Source of the DNA: Agrostemma githago
Lineage: Eukaryota; Streptophyta; Magnoliopsida; Caryophyllales; Caryophyllaceae
Assembly (NCBI GenBank): GCA_958450325.1
Contig: OY288257.1
Coordinates: 16,387,873 to 16,451,872, forward strand
Reading direction: 5' to 3'
DNA: 64,000 nucleotides
Each line of letters opens with the position of its first letter. Position 1 is the stretch's first letter. This document shows positions 1 through 12,905 of this stretch, piece by piece. The notes beneath the pieces are model-generated. The model saw only the letters and a list, made by a program, of their open reading frames with translations, was not told where the DNA came from and did not search any database. Position numbers and translations under genes: made by a program.

Positions 1-240
1 CATGCACGTGACTATTATAGGCACATCTATAACGACTGCAGGAAACTGAGACCCGTGTTTTCCTTTTACGTGTTCCATGTCTGACATAGAAAGCCACATA
101 ACCACCCTTAGCAGGAGCATATCGAATCCTATGACAAATCTGGGAATTCTCCTAGTTTGGGTCCAAGACGGGAGGCAAGCCCATTTCCCACAACAAACAC
201 CCATCCGATAAGATCAACCGATCCCTACCTTCGGTATCAG

Positions 241-480
241 TCCAACCAAAATTCAAAAAACCCATGACCAGGGCTGAGAGGTCAACCAACATTCAAAAAA
301 CCCATGACCGGGGCTGAGAGGTCAACCAAAATTCAAGAAACCCATGACCGGGGCTGAGAGGTCAACCAAAATTCAAGAAACCCATGACCGGGGCTGAGAG
401 TTCAACCAACATTCAAAAAAAAACCCATGACCAGGGCTAAGAGGTCAATCAAAAAAATCAAATACCCATGACCGTGGTCA
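241..480 (+). repeat. 40-bp tandem repeat in Retand 3' region
   Basis: Five near-identical 40-bp units starting at 241, 281, 321, 361 and 401, then a decayed sixth. The core is ACCCATGACCGGGGCTGAGA followed by GTCAACCAA and an A-rich stretch. The same array is present inverted in the neighbouring element at 7735-7945. Tandem repeats downstream of pol are a hallmark of Retand elements. Confidence 0.9.
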
Positions 481-1122
481 ACGGTCAACTCAAGTGAAAA
501 TCCTTTGACCGGGGTACAGCCAAATTCAAAATTATCAATACCATCCAATAGGGGAGTGACAATCAAGCTGGTTAGCTAATACCACACTTAGCCTTCCCAC
601 ATTACAACCCTCAAGACCTCCTCGAGACCTAGGCTAGAGACAGCCCGGAATTTTGAGGGTTCAAGCTCCATAGGACACCCTAACCATTAGGGCCAGACAT
701 GGAAATCAGATCCCGCGTTATCAAACCTACCCCGATCGAAGTTCAAGTCATTATTACTCGACTTCCCCCTTTCCTACCACATTAAAATACCTTACCCTCG
801 AAGCCTTAGCTCCACAAAATCGAGCTCCAGATTTCGAATCATCGAAGCCACTTACTTCCTAGCATCACATTTCCAAAAACATCTAAACCAGTTACCAACC
901 CCAAACACGGGAATTCAACTTGCAGTCGGCATAAAACATGCCCAAATAGTTCACACCACCTCTAGGGGCTACCTCGGAGAACGCTCACAGTCACAGGATC
1001 AACATCCTAACTATTCTAGCCCTTTGATCAAGGCATCATTGGGAGCACACCTAGCCTAACCATCACTATGGCTAGTTACACACCAAGCCCTAATAAACTA
1101 GGCACCATAATACATCTTTCAA

Positions 1123-1193
1123 CACTGAACTACGGCTTGGTTTGATTTCACTACACGTGAATACGTAGGCAGCCTTTCAACAAAGGCACAACC
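1123..1193 (+). other. Conserved post-pol element of Tat retrotransposons (copy 1)
   Basis: A roughly 70-bp block that starts CTGAACTACGG and contains ACGTAGGCAGCC. It recurs in the same element-relative position and orientation at 7022-7091 and 17938-18005, although the surrounding sequence of the three elements is quite diverged. It is non-coding in all three. Its role is unknown. Confidence 0.7.
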
Positions 1194-2289
1194 ACCCACT
1201 TTGACACAAATTCAAAAAGCATCATCATTCCGGTCATGACACTGTCATGTTCTCAACAGCTAGCTTTGTTGTCCCGGGGGCTTCTCTTAGGCAGAAGTTC
1301 TCCATCCACTCACATAATCCAAAGACTTTCAATAACTAGCCTCCTTTCTATAGTGTGTCCTAGTACTCGGCCCAGTCAAAGACAAGAATCTGTCAGAGAC
1401 TCGAGACAACACCTACTTTGGGAACATGCCCCGAAACCACAAAAATTCAAAAGAACACCAGTCTACGGCGTTGCTACCACAAAACCCTGTCGTACGGAAA
1501 CAATCTCATCTTTCCCGTTCTGAGGATTCGACCATGATGCCACTCGCCTAGGCTACGGAATAGCGCAACTTAAAAGTCTTGTCATCTTAGGTGGCCCATC
1601 CCCTACCGAGTCACGGTCCAACCCTTAGGGAGTCCAGTCGTGTCTGCCGACTCGTCCGGTCACGTCCAGAGTCGAGTCTATCGGTATATCTCCCACGTCA
1701 TCTAGGCATACAGGCCTAATCAGAGGATTCTAGGAGTCCGTGTCAGAATCTGATCAGAAATCAAGTCATCCCAAACATTCCTTTTCTTCCAATTTTTTCA
1801 AAATTTCAGCCATTTTCAAAAAAAAATCGTTTTTTTTTTTCAAAAAAAAAAAATCAGTCAAAAAAATCAATTTTCTCCCCCAGCACGAGTCGATGTTTTA
1901 TCTGTATGTTGCATGCAAAACAGACAGGTATCCCAAGACTCCCGGAGAATTATCAAAGTTCTCAGTGAAAATTCAAGCAACATTTTCGCTAAGGAATCGG
2001 ATGTATCAGTAAGCGGTACATCCGCAGCTTCTAATAGGAGCTCCCGCGCAATTTCAAAATGGAAATTGTCTGCAACCAGACAAATCCAAGACTTTTTTAG
2101 TAGAAAGTCCCCGCGCCATTATCAACATCTATCCAGGTATGATTTCTATCCTATGGCTGGCGAGCCCTTCACGCAAGTCTAATGGACTCTAAACAACCCG
2201 ATCGGAAGTCTGCCAGGTCTTAATCCTCGATTGGCCTGGTAGCTACTCTGACTTTCGCCTTGTCCAAGCCTCAGTCAGAGTGGGGGCTC

Positions 2290-4592
2290 TGTAGACACCC
2301 ACATTTTGACCGCCAGGTGTCTATAGTAGGTCCCGCCAAACACCCGATGATGATAGGACGCAAACATGCTTTAATGACTCGGATATGGGCTCGAAATCAT
2401 GGACATTTGGCTTAGGCTTATTAGGGAGTACAAATCTCACAAAACGGACCTCAAATTCAGACCCAGTGGGTCGTTTCGAGTCAAATGAGACTAATTTGGG
2501 TCGATTCTGACACCGGGGGTAAAACCGTCTTTTAGCGACCGAGTCAAACCCGGTCAAAGATATTTTTTCCCGAGTCACACGATCTGGCCGTGTCATTACA
2601 CGTCCAATTCGGACTCAATCACTACAAAAATCAGCCTTCAATAATATTAAACAAATCCGTTTAAGGATAGAATTCGATCTCAAGTAGGAATTCTATCCGG
2701 AAACTGAAACAAAGTATCATCCGAGCTCAGATACTCGGCTGAAACAGCCGAGATACCTCCCCACCAGCCGAGATTCTTGGCTTATTCACCAAGAAACGAG
2801 AAGTTTATTTCCTTACGAACTCTCGTGTTTCCTATCCAAACCGGTGTTTCTTGTCACACAAGCAAGACCACCTCGATTCCTATAAATAGGACCTCATATT
2901 CAACACAAAAAATACATTCATTATCGATCAACACACTACAACTTTTCAGCAACTCATACACAATTATTATAGCAAAAATAGTCTCAAAATCCACATCCGA
3001 AGGAATACCGAAAAATTGTCCAAAAGCCGACGAAACCGTCCCATCCTACCCGGCCGAATCCGCGCCTACATACACACAAAAAAAAACACTCCAAAAACCG
3101 ACACCTTAACTCATCCACATCATCTCGACGCTCCCGTGCCTAAGCCACCGTCCGACGAGCCCTATACCGAGAACACAAAGCATGTAGGTTGAGGGTGTAA
3201 ATCAAACCCGACTCTTTTCCTTTCTCTCTCCCTATCTCACGTTTTTTTTATTACCTTTTTCGTCCGTCTTTTTTTTTTTTTATTTCGGGTCATCGGTCGT
3301 CTCATATTTATTACGGGTCGTTCGTCGCATCATATTTATTTTCGTTAATAAAAACTTTTTTATAACGTTCTTAAAATACGATATCGATTCTCTAATCGTA
3401 TATCGTATCTACAAGAACTAAATTAAATTTATTCTCGTTGATGCTAACAAAATTTTTACCTTTTTTATGTACAAAATTCGATGATTTTAAAACGCGGAGG
3501 GAATTAACATATTTCTCGTTCAAAGTTCTTTTTTTTTACGTTTTCGTTCAAAACAAACTTTTTTTAAAACTTTTTCTAAAATCATTCTAACTATTTGATA
3601 TTGATTCCATAATCAATTATCGGATACGACGAGTATCGAAAATATAAATCGAGTATAAATTAATCCATATTTGTACGCGATTTATAAAAATTAACGACTT
3701 TTCGACAAATAAAAAAATCCGACAGGCTACCACGCGGGTCGCGCGCCGGTCAGGCGACCCGCGCGGCAGCCGGTTCACGGCCTCCCCCTTTTTTTTTGTT
3801 TTCTTCGTTTTCTATTTTTAATTCTTCTCGAACATTATATTAAAATGCGACCTTCGCGACATATTTCAATAAATTCTTTTTTCGATCTCGATCAACACGT
3901 GTTAATCAATCACGTGCCATAAATATTTTCCAAAATCATGCATCTTATTTATTTATGTCTTTTATTCAATTTATTCATCGTTACTAACTCGTTTTCTCAT
4001 GTTTGTAGCTTTTTATTTGTTTTTATCGTTTTATTAGACTAAAACGAATTCACATGCTAAAATAACTTTGACGTTATTAGTTTAATATGTATTAAACGAC
4101 TTAGCAACCCATTTTATTTTTCTCTCACATGTCTAGGGAAAATAATGTTTGCATATCATTCAACCGTCGAACTAACCCGTGTACACCAAAAACGAACGAT
4201 ATCTTAGTAAAGGCCGCTAAGTGCGGGCGGGGTTGGGTGTTCTTAGTGAACTTCCCAACACGTACCCTCACCCCTTACTCAGAACCATGGTTTCCGGATG
4301 TCCGAATCCATTGGCAACGAGAGTCATTCAATATACGATTAACCGCCCAGTCGGCATCGGTATCGATATGCAAAGGGACGAGCCCAATAAACTCTGACAT
4401 CGGAAATGGGCCGTAGTTTGTATACGGCCCATTACGACATAGAGTGGGCTCGAATGGTTCCGAATAACCACAAAATTCGGTGGCGACTCCTACTTCGATT
4501 TAAATTTCAATTTGACCATCTCATATGGAGATTCATTCGCCTCCCCAAACCCGCGCGTGGCCGCGTCGGGGTGGACCTATGTCATGTCCACA
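2290..4592 (+). repeat. 3' LTR of the plus-strand Retand-like element
   Basis: A 2303-bp LTR, intact from TGTAGACACC to ATGTCCACA. The U3/promoter part contains CTATAAATAG at 2880-2889. A GC-rich island at about 3720-3775 (built from CGCGGGTCGC and GCGACCCGCG arms) stands out in AT-rich sequence. It aligns along its length, inverted, to the LTR at 9923-12206. Confidence 0.88.
2880..2889 (+). promoter_or_regulatory. LTR TATA box
   Basis: CTATAAATAG in the U3 part of the plus-strand LTR. The same box sits at the equivalent place in every other Retand LTR of the window (5276-5285, 11595-11604, 14682-14691 and 27391-27400, all minus). Confidence 0.65.
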
Positions 4593-5887
4593 AATAGTCG
4601 GAATGATTTTATAAAAAAGTTATGAAAAACTCGTTTTTGAACGAAAAATTGAAAAAAAGAATTTTGAACGAAAAAAGATGTTAATTTTCTCCGCGTTAAA
4701 AATCATCGAATTTTTTTAAAAAAAAGGTAATGATTTTATTAGCATCAACGAAAATCGATTTAATTTAGTTCTTGTAGGTACGATATTCGATTAGAGAAAC
4801 GGTATCGTATTTTAAGAACGTTATAAAAAAGTTTTTATCGTCGAAAATAAATAAAAATATGATGCGACAAACGACCCATATTAATAATGCGAAACGATCG
4901 ATGAAAATAAAAAAAAAAAAAAAAAAAAAAAAAGACGGACGAAAAAGGAGAGAAAGACGTGAGAGAGAGAGAGAGAGAAAGGAGAAGAATCGGGTTTGAT
5001 TTACACCCTCAACCTACATGCTTTGTGTTCTCGGTATAAGGCTCGTCGGACGGTGGCTTAGGCACGGGAGCGTCGAGATGATGTGGATGAGTTAAGGTGT
5101 CGGTTTTTGGAGTGTTTTTTTGTGTGTGTGTGAGGCGTGGGTTCGGCCGGGTGACGGGACGAATTCGTTGGTTTTTGGACACTATTTCGGGATTCCTTCG
5201 GATGTGGATTTCGAGATTGTTTTTGCTGTATGAGTTGCTGGAAAAAATTGTGTATCAAAGCTGTTGTATAAGGTCCTATTTATAGGAATCGAGATGGTCT
5301 TGTTTGTGTGACAAGAAACACCGGTTTGGATAGGAAATACGAGAGTTCGTAAGGGAATAAAATTCTCGTTTCTTGGTGAAGAAGCCAAAAGTCTCGGCTG
5401 GTGGGGAGGTATTTCGGCTGTCCTGGGGTATCTTGGCCGAGTATTTCGATGCTCGGTCGATGTCTGATTCGGTTTCCGGATAGAATTCCTATTTGAGATC
5501 GAATTCTATCCTTAAACGGATTTGTTTAATATTTGTGAAGGCTGATTTTTTGGTGTTTGAGTCCGAATCAGCCGTTTAGTGTCACGGCCAGCTCGTGTGA
5601 CTCGGGAAAAAAATATCTTTGATCGGGTTTGACTCGGTCGCTAAAAGACGGTTTTACCCCTGGTGCCGGAATCGACCCAAATTAGTCTCATTTGACTCGA
5701 AACGACCCACTGGGCCTGGATTTGAGGTCCGTTCTGTGAGATTTGCACTCCCTAATAAGCCTAAACCAAATGTCCATGATTTCGAGCCCATATCCGAGTC
5801 TATTAAAGCACGTTTGCGTCCTATCATCATCGGGTGTTTGGCGGGACCTACTATAGACACCTGGCGGTCAAAATGTGGGTGTCTACA
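4593..5887 (-). repeat. Truncated 3' LTR of the non-autonomous Retand element
   Basis: Nearly identical to 10923-12206, ending GTGTCTACA. The first nucleotides, AATAGTCGG, abut the terminus of the nested element. The missing outer part of this LTR is expected left of the window. It includes an A-rich run (about 4909-4933) and a short GA repeat (about 4963-4978). Confidence 0.88.
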
Positions 5888-7021
5888 GAGCCCCCACTCT
5901 GACTGAGGCTTGGACAAGGCGAAAGTCAGAGTAGCTACCAGGCCAATCGAGGATTAAGACCTGGCAGACTTCCGATCGGGTCGTTTAGAGTCCATTAGAC
6001 TTGCGTGAAGGGCTTGCCAGCCATAAAATAGGAATCATACCTGGATAGATGTCTATAACGGCGCGGGGACTTTTTACTAAAAAAGTCTTGGGTTTGTCTG
6101 TTTGCAGACAATCTCCATCTTGAAATTGCGTGGGAGTTTGCCTTGGAGGCTATGGGTGTACCGCTTACTGATACGTCCCATCTTTGAATTGCGCGGGAGC
6201 CTCTATTAGAAGCTGCAGATGTACTTCTTACTGATACATCCGATTCCTCAGCGAAAATGTTGCTTGAATTTTCACTGAGAACTTTGATAATTCTCCGGGA
6301 GTCTTGGGATACCTGTCTGTTTTGCATGCAACATACAGATAAAACATCGACTCGTGCTGGGGGAGAAAAATGATTTTTTTGACTGATTTTTTTTTTTGAA
6401 AAAAAAAAAACGATTTTTTTTTTAAAATGGCGGAAATTTTGAAAATATTGGAAGAAAAGGAATGTTTGGGATGACTTGATTCCTGATCAGATTCTGACAC
6501 AGACTCCTAGAATCCTCTGATTAGGCCTGTATGCCGACAGACTCGATTCTGGATGCGAGAGGATGAGTTGACAGATACAACTTGGACTCTCTAAGGGTTA
6601 GACCGTGACTCGGTAGGGGACGGGCCACCTAAGATGACAAGACTCTTAAGTTGCGCTATTCCGTAGCCTAGGCGAGTGGCAACATGGTCGAATCCTCGGA
6701 ACGGGAAAGATGAGACTGTTTCCGTACGACAGGGCTTTGTGGTAGCAACGCCGTAGACTGGTGTTCTTTTGGATTTTTGATTTTTAGGGCACATTCCCAA
6801 AGTAGGTATTGCTTCGAGTCCTGACAGATTCTCGTCTTCGACTGAGCCGAGTATTAGGACACACTATAGAAATGAGGCTAGTTTTTCAAAGTCTTTGGAT
6901 TATGTGAGTGGATGGAGAACTTCTGCCTAAGAGAAGCCCCCGGGACGACAAAGCTAGCTGCTGAGAATATGACAGTGTCGTGACCGGAATGATGGTGCTT
7001 TGAATGAGTGTCAATGTGGGT

Positions 7022-7091
7022 GGTTGTGCCTCTTTTGAAAGGCTGCCTACGTATTCACGTGTTGTGAAATCAAACCAAGCCGTAGTTCAGT
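7022..7091 (-). other. Conserved post-pol element of Tat retrotransposons (copy 2)
   Basis: Reverse-oriented copy of the block described at 1123-1193, retained although this element has lost gag and pol. Retention suggests a cis-acting role, which is inference. Confidence 0.7.
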
Positions 7092-7734
7092 GTTGAAAAA
7101 TGTATTATGGTGCCTAGTTTATTAGAGCTTTGTGTGTAACTAGCCATAGCAATGGTGTAGGCTAGGTGCATTCCCAATGATGTCTTGACCAAAGGGCTAG
7201 AATAGTTAGGATGTTGATCCTGTGACTGTGAGCATTTTCCGGGGTAGCCCCCAGAGGTGGTGTGAACTATTTGGGCATGTTCTATGCTGACCGCAAGTTG
7301 AATTCCCGTGTTTGGGGTTGGTAACTGGTTTAGATGTTTTTGGAAATGTGGTGCTAGGAAGTAAGTGGCTTTGATGATTCGAAATCTGGAGCTCGATTTT
7401 GTGGAGCTAAGGCTTCGAGGGTAAGGTATTGTAATGTGGTAGGAAAGGGGGAAGTCGAGTAATAATGACTCGAACTTCGATCGGGGTAGGTTTGATAATG
7501 CGGGATCTGATTTCCATGTCTGGCCCTAATGGTTAGGGTATCCTATGGAGCTTGAATCCTCAAAATTCCGGGCTGTCTCTAGCCTAGGTCTTGGGAAGGT
7601 CTTGAGGGTTATAATGTGTGAAGGCTAGATGTGGTGCTAGCTGACCAGCTTGACTGTCACTCCCTTATTGGATGGTATTGATAATTTTGAATTTGACCGT
7701 ACCCCGGTCAAAGGATTTTCACTTGAGTTGACCG

Positions 7735-7945
7735 TTGACCACGGTCATGGGTATTTGATTTTTTTGATTGACCTCTTAGCCCCGGTCATGGGTTTTTTTT
7801 GAATTTTTGCTGGTTGACCTCTTAGCCCCGGTCATGGGGTTTTTTTTTTTTTTGAATGTTGGTTGACCTCTCAGCCCCGGTCATGGGTTTTTTTGAATTT
7901 TGGTTGACCTCTCAGCCCCGGTCATGGATTTTTTGAATTTTGGTT
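7735..7945 (-). repeat. 40-bp tandem repeat, inverted copy of the 241-480 array
   Basis: About five units built on TTGACCTCTCAGCCCCGGTC followed by ATGGG and a T-run. The T-runs differ in length between units, as expected from slippage. This is the same family as at 241-480. Confidence 0.88.
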
Positions 7946-9904
7946 GGACTAATACCAAAGGTAGGGATCAGTTGATCTTATCGGATGGGTGTTTATTGTG
8001 GGAAATGGGCTTGCCTCCCGTCTTGGACCCAAACTAGGAGACTACCTAGATTCGTCATAGGATTCGATACCGCTCCTACTAAGGGTGGTTATGTGGCTTT
8101 CTATGTCAGACATGGAACAGGTAAAAGGAAAACACGGGCTCGGTTTCCTACAGTCATTATAGATGTGCCCACAATAGTCACGTGCATGTGCTCACAGTGT
8201 ATGATGGTGTTCATCATGTTCTCGGAAACACATAGGGAAAGTATATATGTGAAATAGAAAAACTGATTGAATTTTGAAAAGAGGACAGAAAGCAAATGAC
8301 TCTGACTCTGATTTGGAAATGAGGATGTAGGGTATCCTAGACTCGGACTCAGGCTTAGACTCGAATTGAATCCGGACTTTCGGATGCTCGGTTGGTTGTT
8401 TTTTTTTGGTAAGGTCTTCGACAGGTGCCACGACTCGCCTAAACTCGATTTTGCGCAAATGCAAGAGAGGGTGTCAAACTAGACATGGCCCGGGGTGACG
8501 GGATGACAAAGACTCTTGGATCGGGAAACCCGAACGTTGACCTAGACAAAGTAACGACCGCGACTTGGACTCGAGATGCGGAAGGGTGAGTCCGAAAATG
8601 GGGGCGACCGTGTTTGACCGTGTCGCGTGCTTGGACCAACCGTGGTGACCTAACCCTAGATGACTCGAGTGTTCGTAGCATAGGTTCGACTCGGAGAAGG
8701 CATCATAAGGACGCCGATGTAGGATGGACGTAAGGTACTCCTTAAGGTGACTGTGGTCGAATGCTCGGGTGGAGGACAGCCCCCGAATGAGACTAAAGAC
8801 TCAGATAGGACTCAGATGGTGTGACATCTAAGTGTCTCAAAAGTGGGGTAGGTGAGACACGTGTAAGACATGACCCTTGGAGCAACCGTGACTGATCGCT
8901 CTGCTGAAGGGTAGCCCCCGAGTGGGGCTGAAGACCGACTCCTAGACGGGTGACTCGTGGATGATGGGTCTTCCTTAGGATTTGGCAAAGTGGGCCTAGT
9001 CCTGTGTGAAGAAAGACCTACGTGTGAGCTATTCCCCAGACTTTGGACTCGATTGTGTAAGTGGGCTTCCCTTTGTAGGAGTTTGTCCTACGTAGGTGGG
9101 CCGTGCCTTGACTAATAAGGCGGACTTGGGATGGGGTGGAAACCCGTGATGTAAGATCGACGGAGTTTCGACGCTATAGACTCTTACTACTTATGACAAG
9201 ACCCGACACTGCTAAATACGGGAAGTCCTAAGAAGAAGAAGGTTTGAAAAGAGGATTTGAATTTGAAAACCGAGCAAAGTCGGATAGGATGGCCCGATCT
9301 TTTTTGAAAATCGGAAAAAAAAAAGGTTTATCGGGCCGAGATTTTGAATTTTTGAAAAGTTTGGACAGCATACCGGCTAGAAAATAGGGTATTTTGAGTA
9401 AAAATCATAAGTCCTAAATTCGGTAGCTTTCCGGGTTTTGAAAAATGGATGGTTTTCGAAAAAGATGCAAGTTTTTTTTTGAAAACTCGATTTTTTTTTT
9501 TGAAAACTCGGTTTTTTGAAAAAAGGATGAGACACGGACCAAGTAGCATGTAGTCACGGAAACAGTATAACGACACCATGTATGCTCCTAGTCTAAGTCT
9601 CGGTCGGTCAAAATAGGGTCTATACCAACAACGATCGCTTTCTCGTATTGAGGACGGACTCCCTAAGCCGAGTTGGTCTTAGGACATGCCGCAAAACCTA
9701 GACGAGTTCCACCATCGATGTCTTTAGTGGGTCCAAGTAGGAACGCACCGTGGTATAGTGGGACGTCGGTCACAAGTAACCGGCCCGGGAAAGATTGGGT
9801 TATGCATGGCCCATTGAACTAAAACGTGTACATTACTAATCGAACGATTTCTTTTCGAGTCTCACCCTAGGGATGCCGATGGTAAGTGACTCATCAGTTG
9901 TTCC

Positions 9905-9922
9905 CCAGCGGAGTCGCCAAAT
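9905..9922 (-). other. Primer-binding site of the non-autonomous Retand element
   Basis: On the minus strand the 5' LTR is followed by ATTTGGCGACTCCGCTGGGG, identical to the site at 25594-25613. TGGCGACTCC-type sites are typical of Tat/Ogre elements and are thought to pair with a tRNA-Arg. Keeping it is consistent with trans-mobilisation. Confidence 0.75.
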
Positions 9923-12206
9923 TGTGGACATGACATAGGTCCACCCCGACGCGGCCACGCGCGGGTTTGGGGAGGCGAATGAATCTCCATATGAGATGGT
10001 CAAATTGAAATTTAAATCGAAGTAGGAGTCGCCACCGAATTTTGTGGTTATTCGGAACCATTCGAGCCTACTCTATGTCGTAGTGGGCCGTATACAAAAT
10101 ACGGCCCATTTCCGATGTCAGAGTTTATTGGGCTCGTCCCTTTGCATATCGATACCGATGCCGACTGGGCGGTTAATCGTATATTGAATGACTCTCGTTG
10201 CCAATGGTTTCGGACATCCGGAAACCACGGTTCTGAGTAAGGGGTGAGGGTACGTGTTGGGAAGTTCACTAAGAACACCCAACCCCGCCCGCACTTAGCG
10301 GCCTTTACTAAGATATCGTTCATTTTTTGTGTACACGGGTTAGTTCGACGGTTGAATGATATGCAAACATTATTTTCCTAAGCATGTGAGAAAAATAAAG
10401 TGGGTTGCTAAGTCGTTTATTGCATATTAAACTAATAACGTCAAAGTTATTTTAGCATGTGAGTTCGTTTTAGTCTAATAAAACGATAAAAACAAATAAA
10501 AAGCTACAAACACGAGAAAACGAGTTAGTAACGTTGAATAAATCGAATAAAGATGTAAATAAATAATATGCATGATTTTTAGAAAAGGTTTATGACACGT
10601 GATTGATTAACACGTGTTGACCGAGGTCGAAAAAAAAGTATTTATTAAAATATGTCGCGAAAGTCGCATTTTAATATAAGGTTCGAAAAGAATTAAAAAT
10701 AGAAAAGCGAAGAAACGAAGAAAAAAGGACTCGGCCGAGCAGGCTGTGGCGCGAGTCGCCTGACAGGCGCGCGACTCGCGTGACAGCCTGTTCGGGTTTT
10801 TTTTTATTTTGTTCGAAAAATCGTTAATTCTTATAAATCGCGTACAAATATGGATAAATTTATACTCGATTTATATTTTCGATATTCGTCGTATTCGATA
10901 TTCGATTATGAAATCGATATCGAATAGTCGGAATGATTTTATAAAAAAGTTTTGAAAAACTCGTTTTTGAACGAAAAATTGAAAAAAAGAATTTTGAACG
11001 AAAAAAGATGTTAATTTTCTCCGCGTTAAAAATCATCGAATTTTGTTAAAAAAAGGTAATGATTTTATTAGCATCAACGAAAATCGATTTAATTTAGTTC
11101 TTGTAGGTACGATATTCGATTAGAGAATCGGTATCGTATTTTAAGAACGTTATAAAAAAGTTTTTATCGTCGAAAATAAATAAAAATATGATGCGACAAA
11201 CGACCCATATTAATAATGCGAAACGATCGATGAAAATAAAAAAAATAAAAAAAAGACGGACGAAAAAGGAGAGAAAGACGTGAGAGAGAGAGAGAGAAAG
11301 GAGAAGAATCGGGTTTGATTTACACCCTCAACCTACATGCTTTGTGTTCTCGGTATAAGGCTCGTCGGACGGTGGCTTAGGCACGGGAGCGTCGAGATGA
11401 TGTGGATGAGTTAAGGTGTCGGTTTTTGGAGTGTTTTTTTGTGTGTGTGTGAGGCGTGGGTTCGGCCGGGTGACGGGACGAATTCGTTGGTTTTTGGACA
11501 CTATTTCGGGATTCCTTCGGATGTGGATTTCGAGATTATTTTTGCTGTATGAGTTGCTGGAAAAAATTGTGTATCAAAGCTGTTGTATAAGGTCCTATTT
11601 ATAGGAATCGAGGTGGTCTTGTTTGTGTGACAAGAAACACCGGTTTGGATAGGAAATACGAGAGTTCGTAAGGGAATAAACTTCTCGTTTCTTGGTGAAG
11701 AAGCCAAAAGTCTCGGCTGGTGGGGAGGTATTTCGGCTGTCCTGGGGTATCTTGGCCGAGTATTTCGATGCTCGGTCGATGTCTGATTCGGTTTCCGGAT
11801 AGAATTCCTATTTGAGATCGAATTCTATCCTTAAACGGATTTGTTTAATATTTGTGAAGGCTGATTTTTTGGTGTTTGAGTCCGAATCAGCCGTTTAGTG
11901 TCACGGCCAGCTCGTGTGACTCGGGAAAAAAATATCTTTGATCGGGTTTGACTCGGTCGCTAAAAGACGGTTTTACCCCTGGTGCCGGAATCGACCCAAA
12001 TTAGTCTCATTTGACTCGAAACGACCCACTGGGCCTGGATTTGAGGTCCGTTCTGTGAGATTTGCACTCCCTAATAAGCCTAAACCAAATGTCCATGATT
12101 TCGAGCCCATATCCGAGTCTATTAAAGCACGTTTGCGTCCTATCATCATCGGGTGTTTGGCGGGACCTACTATAGACACCTGGCGGTCAAAATGTGGGTG
12201 TCTACA
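9923..12206 (-). repeat. 5' LTR of the non-autonomous Retand element
   Basis: A 2284-bp LTR from TGTGGACATG to GTGTCTACA, with one GC-rich hairpin-capable island (about 10735-10795) and a TATA box at 11595-11604. The adjacent flank (12207-12211, ATTGT) should be one half of the target duplication; its partner is off-window. Confidence 0.9.
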
Positions 12207-12878
12207 ATTGTGTATTTCAAATCAATTACATTTCTTTTCAAAAATTCTGGTAAGACATTAAATTTAGTCAGCATTTTCACAAAGTAATAAAAAGTATTTC
12301 CTCCGTAGTTATATGTTCGTGCACTTTCAATATAATACTCCTCACATATACCTCAAAATGTTGCTACTTTAAGAAATAAATGATTAATAGGTCAATTAGA
12401 AACTATGGATCATTTTACTTAAAATGTAGTCAAATAAAATTGGTATTATAAATTTTGTACTAGGATAATTTGTATTTGGAAATAATATAAAGTAAACGTA
12501 AATAGATACATGACCCTTTTTATCAACGATTATTTATTAATGTCTTCAAATACAATTTTCATGTATCGTTTTGTAGGCAGCTGGAAAGTACACTTTCAAT
12601 GCCACTGAAAACATCACTAACTCAAATACCAAATCTCAATTACAGTATTATGTTACATGCGATAATAACCTAATTATTGAATAATTTACCCGTAAAAGTT
12701 CATTTCAAAAATATAATACATAAGACAGAATAGAATAATTTTATATTCATTAACAACATTTGTTCTACCGTTGAAAATGTGATTACTCATTATTAAATTT
12801 ACAGATACGAGAAACCGCAAAATTATTTGTTAATCTATAAACAAGCGTCTCTTTAAATGAAATGAGGTTAAATAAATA
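12207..12878. other. AT-rich spacer, no gene seen
   Basis: About 670 bp of AT-rich DNA between the two Retand insertions. A CTCCG-containing segment near 12300 could be a worn MITE end, but I found no matching partner. No open frame or RNA gene is recognisable. Confidence 0.5.
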
Positions 12879-12905
12879 CTACTCCTCTGAGTTCCTATCA
12901 TTTAC

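Larger units (their letters stand above)
1..4592 (+). mobile_element. Retand-like Tat LTR element, left end outside window
   Basis: Internal DNA (1-2289) and the complete 3' LTR (2290-4592) of a plus-strand element. It is recognised because 1-3500 reads as the reverse complement of about 4700-8200, and because the LTR ends TGTAGACACC and GTCATGTCCACA match the LTR ends of the other two Tat elements here. A polypurine tract (AGAGTGGGGGCTC) directly precedes the LTR. No gag or pol coding is visible in the part present. The element interrupts the LTR of its neighbour exactly at 4592/4593, so it is a nested insertion; its 5' part and the left target duplication (expected AATAG) should lie left of the window. 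Opposite orientation makes the two elements a large inverted repeat. Confidence 0.85.
4593..12206 (-). mobile_element. Non-autonomous Retand-like element, 3' LTR interrupted
   Basis: From right to left (element 5' to 3'): 5' LTR 9923-12206, primer-binding site 9905-9922, about 4 kb of internal DNA, polypurine tract 5888-5901, and the inner part of the 3' LTR (4593-5887). About 990 bp of this LTR are missing at the point where the oppositely oriented element inserted. The internal region matches the leader (24600-25613) and the post-pol region (15418-18000) of the full-length element but has no gag-pol, so it must depend on enzymes supplied in trans. Small open frames such as 7985-8257 have no recognisable domain. 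Confidence 0.85.

Noticed and set aside
241..480. Regular 40-bp repeats resembling a CRISPR array
   Set aside because: The units are contiguous, with no unique spacers, and the same array occurs in two retroelements of a plant genome. It is a minisatellite.
5058..5906. Paired open frames in the LTR, repeated at 11416-12261
   Set aside because: They are copies of the same LTR sequence in direct repeats, carry no domain, and cover the promoter region. They are not genes.
7985..8257. 90-codon frame in the non-autonomous Retand element
   Set aside because: No recognisable domain. The mirrored copy at the left end of the window does not keep it clearly open.
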